The notes below the pieces were generated by a model that did not search any database, was not told where the DNA came from, and saw only the letters and a program-made list of their open reading frames with translations. A DNA stretch of 48,056 bases from positions 1 to 48,056 of IMG/VR virus record IMGVR_UViG_3300025314_000032, one strand, 5' to 3'. The stretch comes from a virus. Below are positions 32,349 to 39,290 of the stretch, one piece after another. The position numbers and the translations under genes were made by a program. The number at the start of each line of letters is the position of its first letter. Within the stretch, counting starts at the first letter, position 1.

Positions 32349-32377
32349 TTGACATTCTTTACATTCCATGATAAGGT
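32349..32377 (+). promoter_or_regulatory. Candidate promoter TTGACA-N17-TAAGGT
   Basis: Perfect -35 (32349-32354) with the same 17-base spacing used elsewhere and a weak -10 (3 of 6). It lies between repL and the ribbon-helix-helix genes. Confidence 0.4.
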
Positions 32378-32387
32378 TATTGCCATA

Positions 32388-32561
32388 ATGGAGCGAATAG
32401 TGAAGCGAATGTTTAACATCAGGGATTTTCCCGATGAGTGGCGTATCCAGTTGAAGGTTGAGGCGGCTATTCAGGGTGTGACGATTGGTAAGTTACTGAT
32501 AGAGATACTTGATTATTATTTCAGGAATCATAAGGATAAGGTAAAGGATACAAGTAGATGA
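32388..32561 (+). CDS. Ribbon-helix-helix protein
   Basis: 57 residues from the ATG at 32388 (an in-frame TTG at 32349 is part of a candidate -35 box). A strand-like MFNIRDFP is followed by helices QLKVEAAIQG and IGKLLIEILDYYF, the Arc-type fold. Likely a repressor or copy-control protein near the origin. Its stop overlaps the next ATG. Confidence 0.6.
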   Translation: MERIVKRMFNIRDFPDEWRIQLKVEAAIQGVTIGKLLIEILDYYFRNHKDKVKDTSR

Positions 32562-33097
32562 AGTCATTATTTATTAAGAACGTCCCGTCTGAGTTAGGGA
32601 GAAGGTTAAAGGTGGCATCTATTGAGGGTGGGGTCAGTATGCGGGATATGGTGCTTGTGGCTGTAGAGGAATATTTGGATCGCATGGGTGGTATTATAGA
32701 AGTGAAAAAGCCGATAGTAGATAGTGATGCATTATCTTCGGATTCATTTATTAAAGCAAGAGAAATGATGAAAATAGGTGAATTAGTGCCTAATACGATT
32801 TTAATGTCAGAGGAGTTTAAACCGAAGAACATGCCGTTGCCATCTCCTTCAGTTATAAAATTAATACAGGAAAGAGACACAGGAAATATGCTTCCCGGTG
32901 GTATTGTGGACTCTCTGCCTACGGATCCAGTGATTGAAGTATCAGCGCCGGAAGATGAAACTAAAGCTCACGATGATACAGCACCGCTTAAAGTATATGC
33001 AATCCTTAAGGGACCGGACGGTGTTGATATAGAAGTTCCTATAGATAATTTTACCAGGATGGGGAATACCAGGAAGGGATTTAAAAGGACGTGGTAA
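32558..33097 (+). CDS. Ribbon-helix-helix protein with long C-terminal tail
   Basis: 179 residues. Residues 1-45 form a ribbon-helix-helix (KSLFIKNVPSELG strand, then VSMRDMVLVAVEEYL) closely similar to the 46-residue minus-strand protein at 30790. The rest is Pro/Asp/Lys-rich and probably flexible, ending in a small beta-like segment (PLKVYAILKGPDGVDIEV). Likely a DNA-binding regulator or a segregation adaptor of the phage-plasmid. No ParA partner is seen. Confidence 0.6.
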   Translation: MKSLFIKNVPSELGRRLKVASIEGGVSMRDMVLVAVEEYLDRMGGIIEVKKPIVDSDALSSDSFIKAREMMKIGELVPNTILMSEEFKPKNMPLPSPSVIKLIQERDTGNMLPGGIVDSLPTDPVIEVSAPEDETKAHDDTAPLKVYAILKGPDGVDIEVPIDNFTRMGNTRKGFKRTW

Positions 33098-33113
33098 GGT
33101 AGGAGTTGAAATT

Positions 33114-33263
33114 ATGATAGATAGAAGTAAAATAATATGCTTTAGATGCAGTAATTGTTTGGAATCTGTAGATATACATGAAGAAGTTGACTTCTGGTGC
33201 TTATTAATGATGAGATATATCCATATTATTGTTAAGTGCAATAAATTTCAAATCAGAGATTAG
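33114..33263 (+). CDS. Small Cys-containing protein
   Basis: 49 residues with ICFRCSNCLES near the start and two later cysteines, so a zinc knuckle is possible. AGGAGTTGAAATT precedes the ATG. It adds to the set of tiny Cys-rich proteins. Function unknown. Confidence 0.5.
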   Translation: MIDRSKIICFRCSNCLESVDIHEEVDFWCLLMMRYIHIIVKCNKFQIRD

Positions 33264-33267
33264 AGAT

Positions 33268-33552
33268 ATGGTGAAATATGCCGAAATAAGAATAAATCGC
33301 GAAGCGTTCGCATATGATACTTTATTGCATATAAGATTAAGACAATTTCTTGAGGCTAACAGGGGTTGGTCTAAACAAGAAGATTTTAATACCCTTGAAA
33401 CAATCATTCAATTTATATCGCCTGAAACATTTAAGCAATTCCTTATTGAGTTTGCTGAAAGCGATAAAGAGCAGGCCATGACAAAGCATGAAGCACAAGA
33501 ATATTTAAAAGAAAAGGGTATATTAGTATCTATTGGGGGACAAGTAAAATGA
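33268..33552 (+). CDS. Hypothetical protein
   Basis: 94 residues, largely helical, ending in a strand (GILVSIGGQV). The start at 33268 is chosen over the upstream alternative because it follows the stop of the previous gene. Its stop overlaps the recombinase ATG, so the two are probably cotranslated. Confidence 0.55.
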   Translation: MVKYAEIRINREAFAYDTLLHIRLRQFLEANRGWSKQEDFNTLETIIQFISPETFKQFLIEFAESDKEQAMTKHEAQEYLKEKGILVSIGGQVK

Positions 33553-34241
33553 GTATATCCATGATTGCTTATGTAAGGGTATCAACAGACAAGCAGGCCG
33601 AGGAAGGTATGTCAATTGCCGCTCAATCAGAACAGATAGCCAAATACGCTGCCTTATATGACCTTGAGATTATAGATACCATCATTGACGATGGATATAG
33701 TGCAAGTAACCTTGACAGGCCCGGACTGAAGCGTGTCTTTGCCATACTTGATGCCTCTATAGCTCAGGGTGTGATCATCACAAAGTTAGATAGGCTCACC
33801 CGAAGCGTATTTGACTTAGGCTATCTTCTTAAAAACTACATGGATAAATACAGGTTCATGTCAGTCTATGACAAGTTTGATACTGATACCGCCAGTGGCC
33901 GGATGATCCTATCCATCCTTACAACTGTATCCCAGTGGGAACGTGAAGTCATCTCAGAACGTACAAAGGCCGTCCTTGCCTACAAGAAGAGTAAGGGCGA
34001 ACGAGTGGGTAATATTCCTTTTGGCTATAAATTGACTTCTGATGGTGTTCATCTTGAATATAACCCCCATGAGCAAAAAATAATCCGTGCAATTTCAAAT
34101 TGGAGAGATGATGGTAAGACATTAGGTGGAATAGCAAAATCTTTGTCATTATGGGGATATGTAACAAGGAGAGGGAAACCATTTTCAACATCTGCCATTC
34201 ACCGTATAATGAAAAATAAATACCCTGTACCATTTGAATAG
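33549..34241 (+). CDS. Serine recombinase (resolvase/invertase type)
   Basis: 230 residues. The catalytic domain begins AYVRVSTDKQ with nucleophile Ser12, followed by YSASNLDRPGLKR and the conserved KLDRLTRS. The E-helix region (SILTTVSQWERE) and a short recombinase domain with a helix-turn-helix end (SAIHRIMKNKY) follow. It is shorter than large serine integrases (over 400 residues) and closer to resolvases. It could resolve multimers of the circular genome or integrate it. Candidate sites are the palindromes at 31.2-31.8 kb. Confidence 0.88.
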   Translation: MSISMIAYVRVSTDKQAEEGMSIAAQSEQIAKYAALYDLEIIDTIIDDGYSASNLDRPGLKRVFAILDASIAQGVIITKLDRLTRSVFDLGYLLKNYMDKYRFMSVYDKFDTDTASGRMILSILTTVSQWEREVISERTKAVLAYKKSKGERVGNIPFGYKLTSDGVHLEYNPHEQKIIRAISNWRDDGKTLGGIAKSLSLWGYVTRRGKPFSTSAIHRIMKNKYPVPFE

Positions 34242-34262
34242 CCAATATTTAAAGGAGTAACA

Positions 34263-34817
34263 ATGAAGATTAAGATAAGATTGACAGAGCCGATGCTGGG
34301 TACAGTGCCTAAAGACCCTGAAGTTTACAAAAGTTATATTGAAACAAAAAAACCTGAAGGTGAGAATGAACAAGAATATTTGACAGTGGAGAAGATAGAA
34401 GAAAAGGGTTGGACAGGGTTTCATAAGGATGATAAGGGATTGTTTATTTATGATTACATGATACGTGGTTTCTTAAAGAATGCTGGGAATATCCTCAAGG
34501 AAGTTGTGGGCATTAAGAATATCAAGAGTAAGATTGATAATGTGGTATTTGTATTTCCTCGCAGGATATATCTTGGAAAAATTATACCAGACGGTGTAAT
34601 TGAAAGACCGCTAAGGGCCATGACCATGCAGGGGCCGAGAGTTACACTGGCCCGATCTGAATATGTAGATGCTGGTGTAGAGATGGAGATAGAGATTAAG
34701 ATAATACCAAACAAGGAGATTACGGAATCTGTCCTGATGTCATTGTTTGAATATGGTCAACTGTGTGGGTTAGGCCAATTCAGAAATGGCAGCTATGGCC
34801 GATTTGAAGTTATGTAA
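34263..34817 (+). CDS. Phage protein with RAMP-like C-terminal glycine loop
   Basis: 184 residues. It opens MKIKIRLTEPMLGTVPKDP with a strand, has a helix YDYMIRGFLKNAGNIL (about 60-75), a strand with FVFPRRIYL, a conserved-looking TMQGPRVTLARSEYVDAG stretch, and ends YGQLCGLGQFRNGSYGRFEVM. The final G-x-G-x-x-R-x-G-x-x-G-R-F pattern is like the glycine-rich loop of RAMP (Cas5/6/7-type) RNA-binding proteins. I know the opening motif only as a hypothetical phage family. AAAGGAG precedes the ATG. A repeat array starts right after the stop. Confidence 0.6.
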   Translation: MKIKIRLTEPMLGTVPKDPEVYKSYIETKKPEGENEQEYLTVEKIEEKGWTGFHKDDKGLFIYDYMIRGFLKNAGNILKEVVGIKNIKSKIDNVVFVFPRRIYLGKIIPDGVIERPLRAMTMQGPRVTLARSEYVDAGVEMEIEIKIIPNKEITESVLMSLFEYGQLCGLGQFRNGSYGRFEVM

Positions 34818-34821
34818 AGGT

Positions 34822-35000
34822 ATGGTAGTGTATGGTCATGTTCAGTGAAGTCATGGTAGTGTATTGTGGCGTAAAGCGCTGTTGGGGTGTGGTTATGTTT
34901 TGTGATGTGAGGTTATGGTAATGTATGATGGAGTGAAGTGATGGTAAGGCATAGTTGAGTGATGTGAAGCAATGGTAATGTATAGTGCCATAACTTGAGT
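34822..35000 (+). repeat. Degenerate 31-bp G/T-rich tandem repeats
   Basis: ATGGTA-headed units start at 34822, 34853, 34915, 34941 and 34972, with a decayed unit at 34884: spacings of 31, 31, 31, 26 and 31. The shared core is about GTGAAG-NN-ATGGTA(A/G)TGTAT. The plus strand is almost free of C. The array fills the gap between the RAMP-like gene and the late promoter. It could be a packaging/TerS-binding site, a 3' RNA structure or a target of the neighbouring protein. Confidence 0.75.
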
Positions 35001-35062
35001 TGCATAGCAAAGTATAATGCTATACATAGGTCGGGTTCACCTATAATAGCCAATATAATACC

Positions 35063-35091
35063 TTGACAATCCAGTAAATCCCTGATATATG
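35063..35091 (+). promoter_or_regulatory. Late promoter (TTGACA-N17-TATATG)
   Basis: Perfect -35 at 35063-35068, 17-base spacer, -10 TATATG at 35086-35091. It precedes the whole rightward late block (TerS candidate, lysis, fibres, TerL, capsid). Operator-like repeats overlap and follow the -10 box. Confidence 0.65.
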
Positions 35092-35679
35092 TTTCGAAGT
35101 GAAACGTTAACGTTAACCTTTGGATACATATTGGGAACCAAAACCGAACACAGTAATCCATTGACCATCGAAGAGAAGGCTGAAGCCATTGCCATGTATG
35201 TGGCTGGCTATAATCAGACTGACATTGGTAAGCGGTTTAATCGTCACCAGAATACCATATCACGTATCTTCGCCAAAGAAGACATCAAAGAACACATAAC
35301 GTCTGCCCAAAAAGAGTTAACTATCCGGTGCTTAACTCCTGTCCTTGAAAATATAGGCTGGTTAGTCAGAAGCTATAGGGATGTAGCAAGAAGTCCTGAC
35401 GGTAATCCCAAATTAGATAAAAATGGTCAGACGATCCCGATGCTCAATAAGGAACAGCTAAATCACGCATGGGATGCCCATAAAGAGATATTAAAAGCCG
35501 CCGGTATAACTCCATACCCTACCGACTCAAAGCTCGTCCAATACATATACCAGGATAACAGGCAGGTGTTTATGTCACCTGTCATGGCAGTGGCACTGAA
35601 GAAGTTTGGCGAATCCCTGAAGTTAACCAAAGACGAAGACGTGATTAATATTAACCCACAGGAGGCAACAAATGTTTAA
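35089..35679 (+). CDS. Helix-turn-helix protein, TerS candidate
   Basis: Up to 196 residues. A helix-turn-helix lies at about 27-62 (AIAMYVAGYNQTDIGKRF, then NTISRIFAKE), followed by a helical body that would suit oligomerisation. Terminase small subunits have this size and plan, and it heads the late block beside a repeat array. The start is uncertain: the ATG at 35089 overlaps the -10 box, so TTG at 35131 or 35161 may be used, although no clear ribosome site is seen. A transcription regulator is the alternative. Confidence 0.5.
   Translation: MFRSETLTLTFGYILGTKTEHSNPLTIEEKAEAIAMYVAGYNQTDIGKRFNRHQNTISRIFAKEDIKEHITSAQKELTIRCLTPVLENIGWLVRSYRDVARSPDGNPKLDKNGQTIPMLNKEQLNHAWDAHKEILKAAGITPYPTDSKLVQYIYQDNRQVFMSPVMAVALKKFGESLKLTKDEDVININPQEATNV
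35091..35117 (+). promoter_or_regulatory. Operator-like repeats at the late promoter
   Basis: GTTTC-GAAGT-GAAAC (35091-35105) is an inverted repeat whose half-sites and spacing recur at 46879-46893. It is followed directly by the perfect palindrome GTTAACGTTAAC (35106-35117). Placed on and just after the -10 box, a bound repressor would block the late promoter. Confidence 0.6.
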
Positions 35680-36082
35680 AAAACTTATCTTAGCACTAAT
35701 GTTGTTCGTATTCTTAGGCGTGTTCTCAGTACCGGCAATGTCCGCAAGCCTTACATGGTCATCCGACTACGCCATGAAGGACAATATCAACATGATTGCA
35801 GGTTCAGATAATATGAACGGTTCCGCAGGTGTCTTCATTGGCACAATAGGCGAAGTAAAGCTCGAATCCGGCAAGAAATTATTAGGCTTAGGCGGAGCAT
35901 CATTTCATGTCGGCGATACCTCAAGCCTCGTATTCACGGCAGTACCATTGACATTATTTGATGATGTAGTTCAGTTAGGTGTATCGGCAGACCTGAGTGA
36001 TTTCAGGTTTAATGACCCGGAAGACTATCTATTTAGTATAGGATTCTCGGCAAGCGGATTGGTTGCGAAGCTCTGGAAATGA
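35672..36082 (+). CDS. Secreted protein of unknown function
   Basis: 136 residues with a clear Sec signal peptide: MFKK, a hydrophobic core (LILALMLFVFLGVF) and an AMSA/SL cleavage site near residue 25. The mature part has amphipathic beta-strands (KLLGLGGASFHVGD, VQLGVSADLSDF), resembling half of a small outer-membrane barrel. It overlaps the previous gene by 8 bases; GGAGGC precedes the ATG. Export to the envelope suggests host-surface modification, superinfection exclusion or lysis support. Confidence 0.65.
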   Translation: MFKKLILALMLFVFLGVFSVPAMSASLTWSSDYAMKDNINMIAGSDNMNGSAGVFIGTIGEVKLESGKKLLGLGGASFHVGDTSSLVFTAVPLTLFDDVVQLGVSADLSDFRFNDPEDYLFSIGFSASGLVAKLWK

Positions 36083-36087
36083 CTTGA

Positions 36088-36166
36088 TGCGGGGTGGCTG
36101 GAGTTGGCCCCAGTGCCAGTCTCATAAGCTGGAAAGACGTGGGTTCGAGTCCCACCCCCGCTACCA
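36088..36166 (+). tRNA. tRNA with CAU anticodon (Met or Ile2), CCA encoded
   Basis: A full cloverleaf: acceptor TGCGGGG/CCCCGCT with a T-T mismatch at the first pair, D stem GCTGG/CCAGT, anticodon stem CCAGT/GCTGG with loop CTCATAA (CAT at 36123-36125), T arm GTGGG-TTCGAGT-CCCAC, then A and CCA (36164-36166). The unpaired 1-72 position recalls initiator tRNAs, but the anticodon stem lacks their three G-C pairs. Elongator Met or lysidine-modified Ile2 are the alternatives. Confidence 0.93.
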
Positions 36167-36186
36167 ATAAGGGAAGTAAGTACGAG

Positions 36187-36202
36187 TTAGCCATAGGGCT
36201 AA
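36187..36202 (+). terminator. Short hairpin after the tRNA
   Basis: TTAGCC-ATAG-GGCTAA followed by ATTTAG. It may mark the 3' end of the tRNA precursor; a weak terminator at best. Confidence 0.35.
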
Positions 36203-36313
36203 ATTTAGTAACAGGACTTAATATGAGGTCATATGCCATTAACATGGTTAGAGAAGCACTTGCTGGGTGGGATAATAAAGTATATCGCTAAACGAACACG
36301 GAGGAATCCAATT

Positions 36314-36484
36314 ATGAAAAATGTAATAACTTCGACAATAGGCACAATAGGGGCAATAGTCAATGCGGCGTATCCATTGATTACAAATGGCGATATACCG
36401 CCGGAGACGATCATCATATCGGTGATCATGGCACTACTTGGCTTCTTTGCAAAGGACTTCACCAAAACCGGCACGGGGATGTAG
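36314..36484 (+). CDS. Putative holin, small two-helix membrane protein
   Basis: 56 residues from the ATG at 36314, chosen for GGAGG 9 bases upstream; an in-frame ATG at 36233 would add 27 mostly basic residues. Two hydrophobic segments (ITSTIGTIGAIVNAAYPL and TIIISVIMALLGFFA) are separated by a short Asn/Gly/Asp/Pro turn. Placed four genes before the endolysin, it fits a holin that lets the enzyme cross the inner membrane. Confidence 0.6.
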   Translation: MKNVITSTIGTIGAIVNAAYPLITNGDIPPETIIISVIMALLGFFAKDFTKTGTGM

Positions 36485-36487
36485 GCC

Positions 36488-36718
36488 ATGATAGACCGCT
36501 TCATAGAATACATCCCATTTCTTGCGATGACACATACGGGAGGGAGGCCGCACTTGAACTTCTCACGGATAGTAGAAGCGGTGATTATAGCGATAGTGGC
36601 AGGCGGCCTTTCTGCATACATCACCGTACAGAAGATAGAGTTGAAGTTGACATACTTAGAGCAAAAAGTTGATAAGATTTATACAGATGTATATGCGCCG
36701 AAATGGGAGAGACACTGA
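36488..36718 (+). CDS. Single-TM coiled-coil protein of the lysis cassette
   Basis: 76 residues. One transmembrane segment (IVEAVIIAIVAGGLSAYITV, about 28-47) is followed by a coiled coil (KLTYLEQKVDKIYTDVY). This resembles small holin-associated or inner-membrane lysis proteins. It is 3 bases after the putative holin gene. Confidence 0.55.
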   Translation: MIDRFIEYIPFLAMTHTGGRPHLNFSRIVEAVIIAIVAGGLSAYITVQKIELKLTYLEQKVDKIYTDVYAPKWERH

Positions 36719-37098
36719 AGCCGATAACAGCCAAAGACCACGATTTACCAAAGTTACGCAGAGCAAACGAACCCGAGCCGACATCGGCGGAGAGTGATAA
36801 GATGACAGATGAGGAATATGTCAAAGCTATGACTGGATTAAAAGAGGTATGGGAACAACAGTTAAGTCCGGTAAGTTTGTCGCAAGCTGAGAAAATAGAA
36901 CGTGACATACTTGACGAACTCTCCACGCTGAGGCAGAAAGTATTAGACATGGAGACGGCAAAAGCATTTCAAGTATCTATATTTGATAACCTCACTGAAC
37001 GATTAGGTAAAGCTGAGGATTCACTACAGAAAACAGGTAAATTACTTGAGCGGATACTTGAGCTACAAGAAATGCACGGACGGGGTGGGAGATCGTGA
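36703..37098 (+). CDS. Hypothetical coiled-coil protein
   Basis: 131 residues, acidic, with long heptad-like helices in the second half (KIERDILDELSTLRQKVLDM and later LGKAEDSLQKTGKLLERILE). It overlaps the previous gene by 16 bases. It may be a structural or lysis-associated coiled coil; no family recognised. Confidence 0.55.
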   Translation: MGETLKPITAKDHDLPKLRRANEPEPTSAESDKMTDEEYVKAMTGLKEVWEQQLSPVSLSQAEKIERDILDELSTLRQKVLDMETAKAFQVSIFDNLTERLGKAEDSLQKTGKLLERILELQEMHGRGGRS

Positions 37099-37331
37099 TA
37101 TTGACTGAAAAAATAGACGAGATTGCCAAAGATTGCTCAACTCAAGGTTGGGATGGCTACGATGGCAAACCTATATCTCAGGGGACGGCAGAGTTGGCTA
37201 AGTTGATTGCAGGTATACTATCGTTGCGTTCTGATGACAAGTGGGATGCAGTCCCTTGTCCGGGCGGCGAGATAGATATCATAAACGAGGGAGAACGGAA
37301 ATTGATAAGCGTAATCGAGTTTGACAGATGA
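37095..37331 (+). CDS. Hypothetical protein
   Basis: 78 residues starting at GTG; GGGGTGGGAG lies upstream and both ends overlap neighbours. It contains QGWDGYDGKPIS and GEIDIINEGERKLISVIEF, a pattern seen in small phage or toxin-antitoxin-adjacent proteins of unknown role. Confidence 0.55.
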   Translation: MILTEKIDEIAKDCSTQGWDGYDGKPISQGTAELAKLIAGILSLRSDDKWDAVPCPGGEIDIINEGERKLISVIEFDR

Positions 37332-37486
37332 CAGCAATTGAATGGATTGAGCTTGCGCAGGATAGAATCAGGGATGCCAAAGTTACTGGCTACAGATGGA
37401 ACAACATTGATAATATAGACAAAGCGTTGAAGTATCTGAATGAAGCGAAGGTGTTAATAATAGAGGAATCGTTAAAGACAACATGA
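37328..37486 (+). CDS. Small helical protein
   Basis: 52 residues, MTAIEWIELAQDRIRDAKV and then a second helix. It overlaps the genes on both sides by 4 bases, which supports translation. Function unknown. Confidence 0.6.
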   Translation: MTAIEWIELAQDRIRDAKVTGYRWNNIDNIDKALKYLNEAKVLIIEESLKTT

Positions 37487-37911
37487 GTGGAGGCATAACA
37501 GGATCAGATATGCTGACTTGGAATGACGTTAGATGGTTCAAGCCGGAAGAGTTCGATGACTCTCATGGTAAAAACCTTGGTAAGGACATGGATATGGAGA
37601 CTGTCCACAGGTTAGACTCCCTTCGTGGCTGGATAGCCTGCCCGATTATTATCACGGCAGGTTACGACTCACAGGGACACTCTTCAGATTCATATCATTA
37701 CAAGGGTAAGGCTGTTGATATTATCATCTGCTCGGACATGACCATGAGGGAGCAATGGCAATATATCAAGATAAGCGGCTTCAACGGTGTCGGTGTATAT
37801 CCTGACTGGAAGTATAAAGACTTTAGGGGAGGCTGGCACTGTGACAGTAGGGATGTACCTCAACTCTGGCGTGAAGTCAGCAAGGGAGAATATTTCTACT
37901 TACTGCCATAA
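37483..37911 (+). CDS. M15-type peptidase endolysin
   Basis: 142 residues. Zinc ligands of the D-Ala-D-Ala carboxypeptidase/L-Ala-D-Glu peptidase fold are visible: SYHYKGKAVDI (His72, Asp79) and GGWHCD (His119). It would cleave peptidoglycan stem peptides or cross-links at the end of infection. No signal peptide or cell-wall-binding domain is present, so release depends on a holin, for which the small membrane proteins upstream are candidates. Confidence 0.88.
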   Translation: MSGGITGSDMLTWNDVRWFKPEEFDDSHGKNLGKDMDMETVHRLDSLRGWIACPIIITAGYDSQGHSSDSYHYKGKAVDIIICSDMTMREQWQYIKISGFNGVGVYPDWKYKDFRGGWHCDSRDVPQLWREVSKGEYFYLLP

Positions 37912-37922
37912 GGAGGGTTTAG

Positions 37923-37970
37923 ATGTATAAAAAGAAGGCAAGTCCACCTAAAACATTGGGGATACAGTAA
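37923..37970 (+). CDS. Tiny basic peptide
   Basis: 15 residues, MYKKKASPPKTLGIQ, with GGAGGG 4 bases before the ATG and the next gene starting right after the stop. It may be a real micro-protein or a leader; low confidence. Confidence 0.35.
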   Translation: MYKKKASPPKTLGIQ

Positions 37971-38207
37971 ATGGACGTGACAGTAAAAATAAATGGCTTT
38001 TGTGCCTCTGGTGGCCATATCAATTTAACTGCTACAGTTGGTAGTAAGAGTAGGAATTTTACTTTGAATAAAAGTGATTTCCAGCTTGAACCAGAAGACT
38101 ATGAGACTGCACTTGTTATTATACTCAGAAACTTTGTTAAAGAATCTGGTCTTACAAACTGGGCGCAGATTAAGACTGATATAGAAGGGAAAGTATTTAA
38201 ACTTTAA
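37971..38207 (+). CDS. Hypothetical small protein
   Basis: 78 residues, beta-rich N-terminus (GHINLTATVGSKSRNFTLNK) and helical C-terminus. The stop overlaps the next ATG. Located at the beginning of the fibre genes, so possibly virion-associated. Confidence 0.55.
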   Translation: MDVTVKINGFCASGGHINLTATVGSKSRNFTLNKSDFQLEPEDYETALVIILRNFVKESGLTNWAQIKTDIEGKVFKL

Positions 38208-39289
38208 TGGCACAACCTTTACTTGGATATACTTATTTCCCAACTTTGTGGCCTGGGATTAATGCAGGCATTAGTAATCAGACCTCTGCATCTACATTAG
38301 ATGCTACAGGTGAAAAAGCTGCAATAATCTTTAAAATACCTGCTGATGGAAATATTACTAAACTTGGTTTTAGAACATCAACAGTTACAACTGGTGATAC
38401 TTTAAAGGTAGGTTTATATACAGTAGATGCTTCAGGAGACCCAACCGCTACTGCCTACAAGGGTATGGTAGCAGGGACTCAGGCCATATTAGCAACAGAG
38501 GATAATACTTACTTTAATGTGACTCTTGGTACTCAGGCAACAAGTGTAGTCAAGGATGACATAGTTGCATTGGTTATAGAATATGATTCTTATGTTGCCG
38601 GGAATATGGTCATAACAGGATTGGGGTCTACAAATACTGCATTCGTAGGTATCCCTTATGGGGACTTATATACAACATTATGGACTAAACAAAATAGTCT
38701 ATTTTTTGCTACTATCGAGTATACCGGTGGCGTTTATTACCCCACATTGGGTATATTTCCGGTTGCTTCAGGAGGGGCAAGCAGTATTGCTTATAATGTA
38801 AACACAGCAACCTTTGATGAGTATGGTATCCACATAAATATACCTGTACCAGCAAGGGCTGTTGGAATATGGGTAATCCTTGCTGTAGCAGTAGGTGCAG
38901 ATTTTGAAGCTATCCTCTATGAAGGAACTACTGCCTTAAAAACTATCACCCATGATGGAGATTATGCGGTAAGTACAATTGCAAGACCGTTTTTTCTTTT
39001 CTTTCCAACTACACAAGACTTAACAGCCAATACTGATTATTATATTGCTATCAGACCAACAACTGTAAATAGTGTAACTTTTTATTTCTTTACTGCTCCT
39101 TCAGTGGCAGCAGCCGCACAATTTCATGGTGGCGCTGGTGCTTATAGGGTCAAGAGATTAGACCAGGGTGCATGGACTACTTCTGAGACAACAATTATAG
39201 GCCAGATGGGAATTATACTTGATGCTTTTAGTGATGGTGTAGGCGGTGGCGGGATGCCTATTTTACGTGGTTCTGTGGTAGGAGGGTAG
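38207..39289 (+). CDS. Fibre-like beta-sandwich virion protein
   Basis: 360 residues, Thr/Ala/Gly/Val/Tyr-rich with repeated jelly-roll-like strands. Two similar halves (about 20-170 and 190-340) each carry a KLG/KTI-type strand pair, suggesting two beta-sandwich domains of a carbohydrate-binding type. The lack of enzyme motifs and its place before similar proteins suggest a side fibre or adhesin. Confidence 0.55.
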   Translation: MAQPLLGYTYFPTLWPGINAGISNQTSASTLDATGEKAAIIFKIPADGNITKLGFRTSTVTTGDTLKVGLYTVDASGDPTATAYKGMVAGTQAILATEDNTYFNVTLGTQATSVVKDDIVALVIEYDSYVAGNMVITGLGSTNTAFVGIPYGDLYTTLWTKQNSLFFATIEYTGGVYYPTLGIFPVASGGASSIAYNVNTATFDEYGIHINIPVPARAVGIWVILAVAVGADFEAILYEGTTALKTITHDGDYAVSTIARPFFLFFPTTQDLTANTDYYIAIRPTTVNSVTFYFFTAPSVAAAAQFHGGAGAYRVKRLDQGAWTTSETTIIGQMGIILDAFSDGVGGGGMPILRGSVVGG

Positions 39290-39290
39290 A

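Noticed and set aside
34822-35000. CRISPR array
   Set aside because: Units are degenerate and abut each other without unique spacers, and no cas gene set is present.
36088-36166. tRNA as an integration site
   Set aside because: The recombinase is of the serine type and no repeat of the tRNA 3' end is found; nothing supports a tyrosine-integrase-style att site.
36033-36245. A minus-strand frame over the tRNA, and a plus-strand frame from 36094
   Set aside because: Both are translations of the tRNA and its complement, a common false gene.
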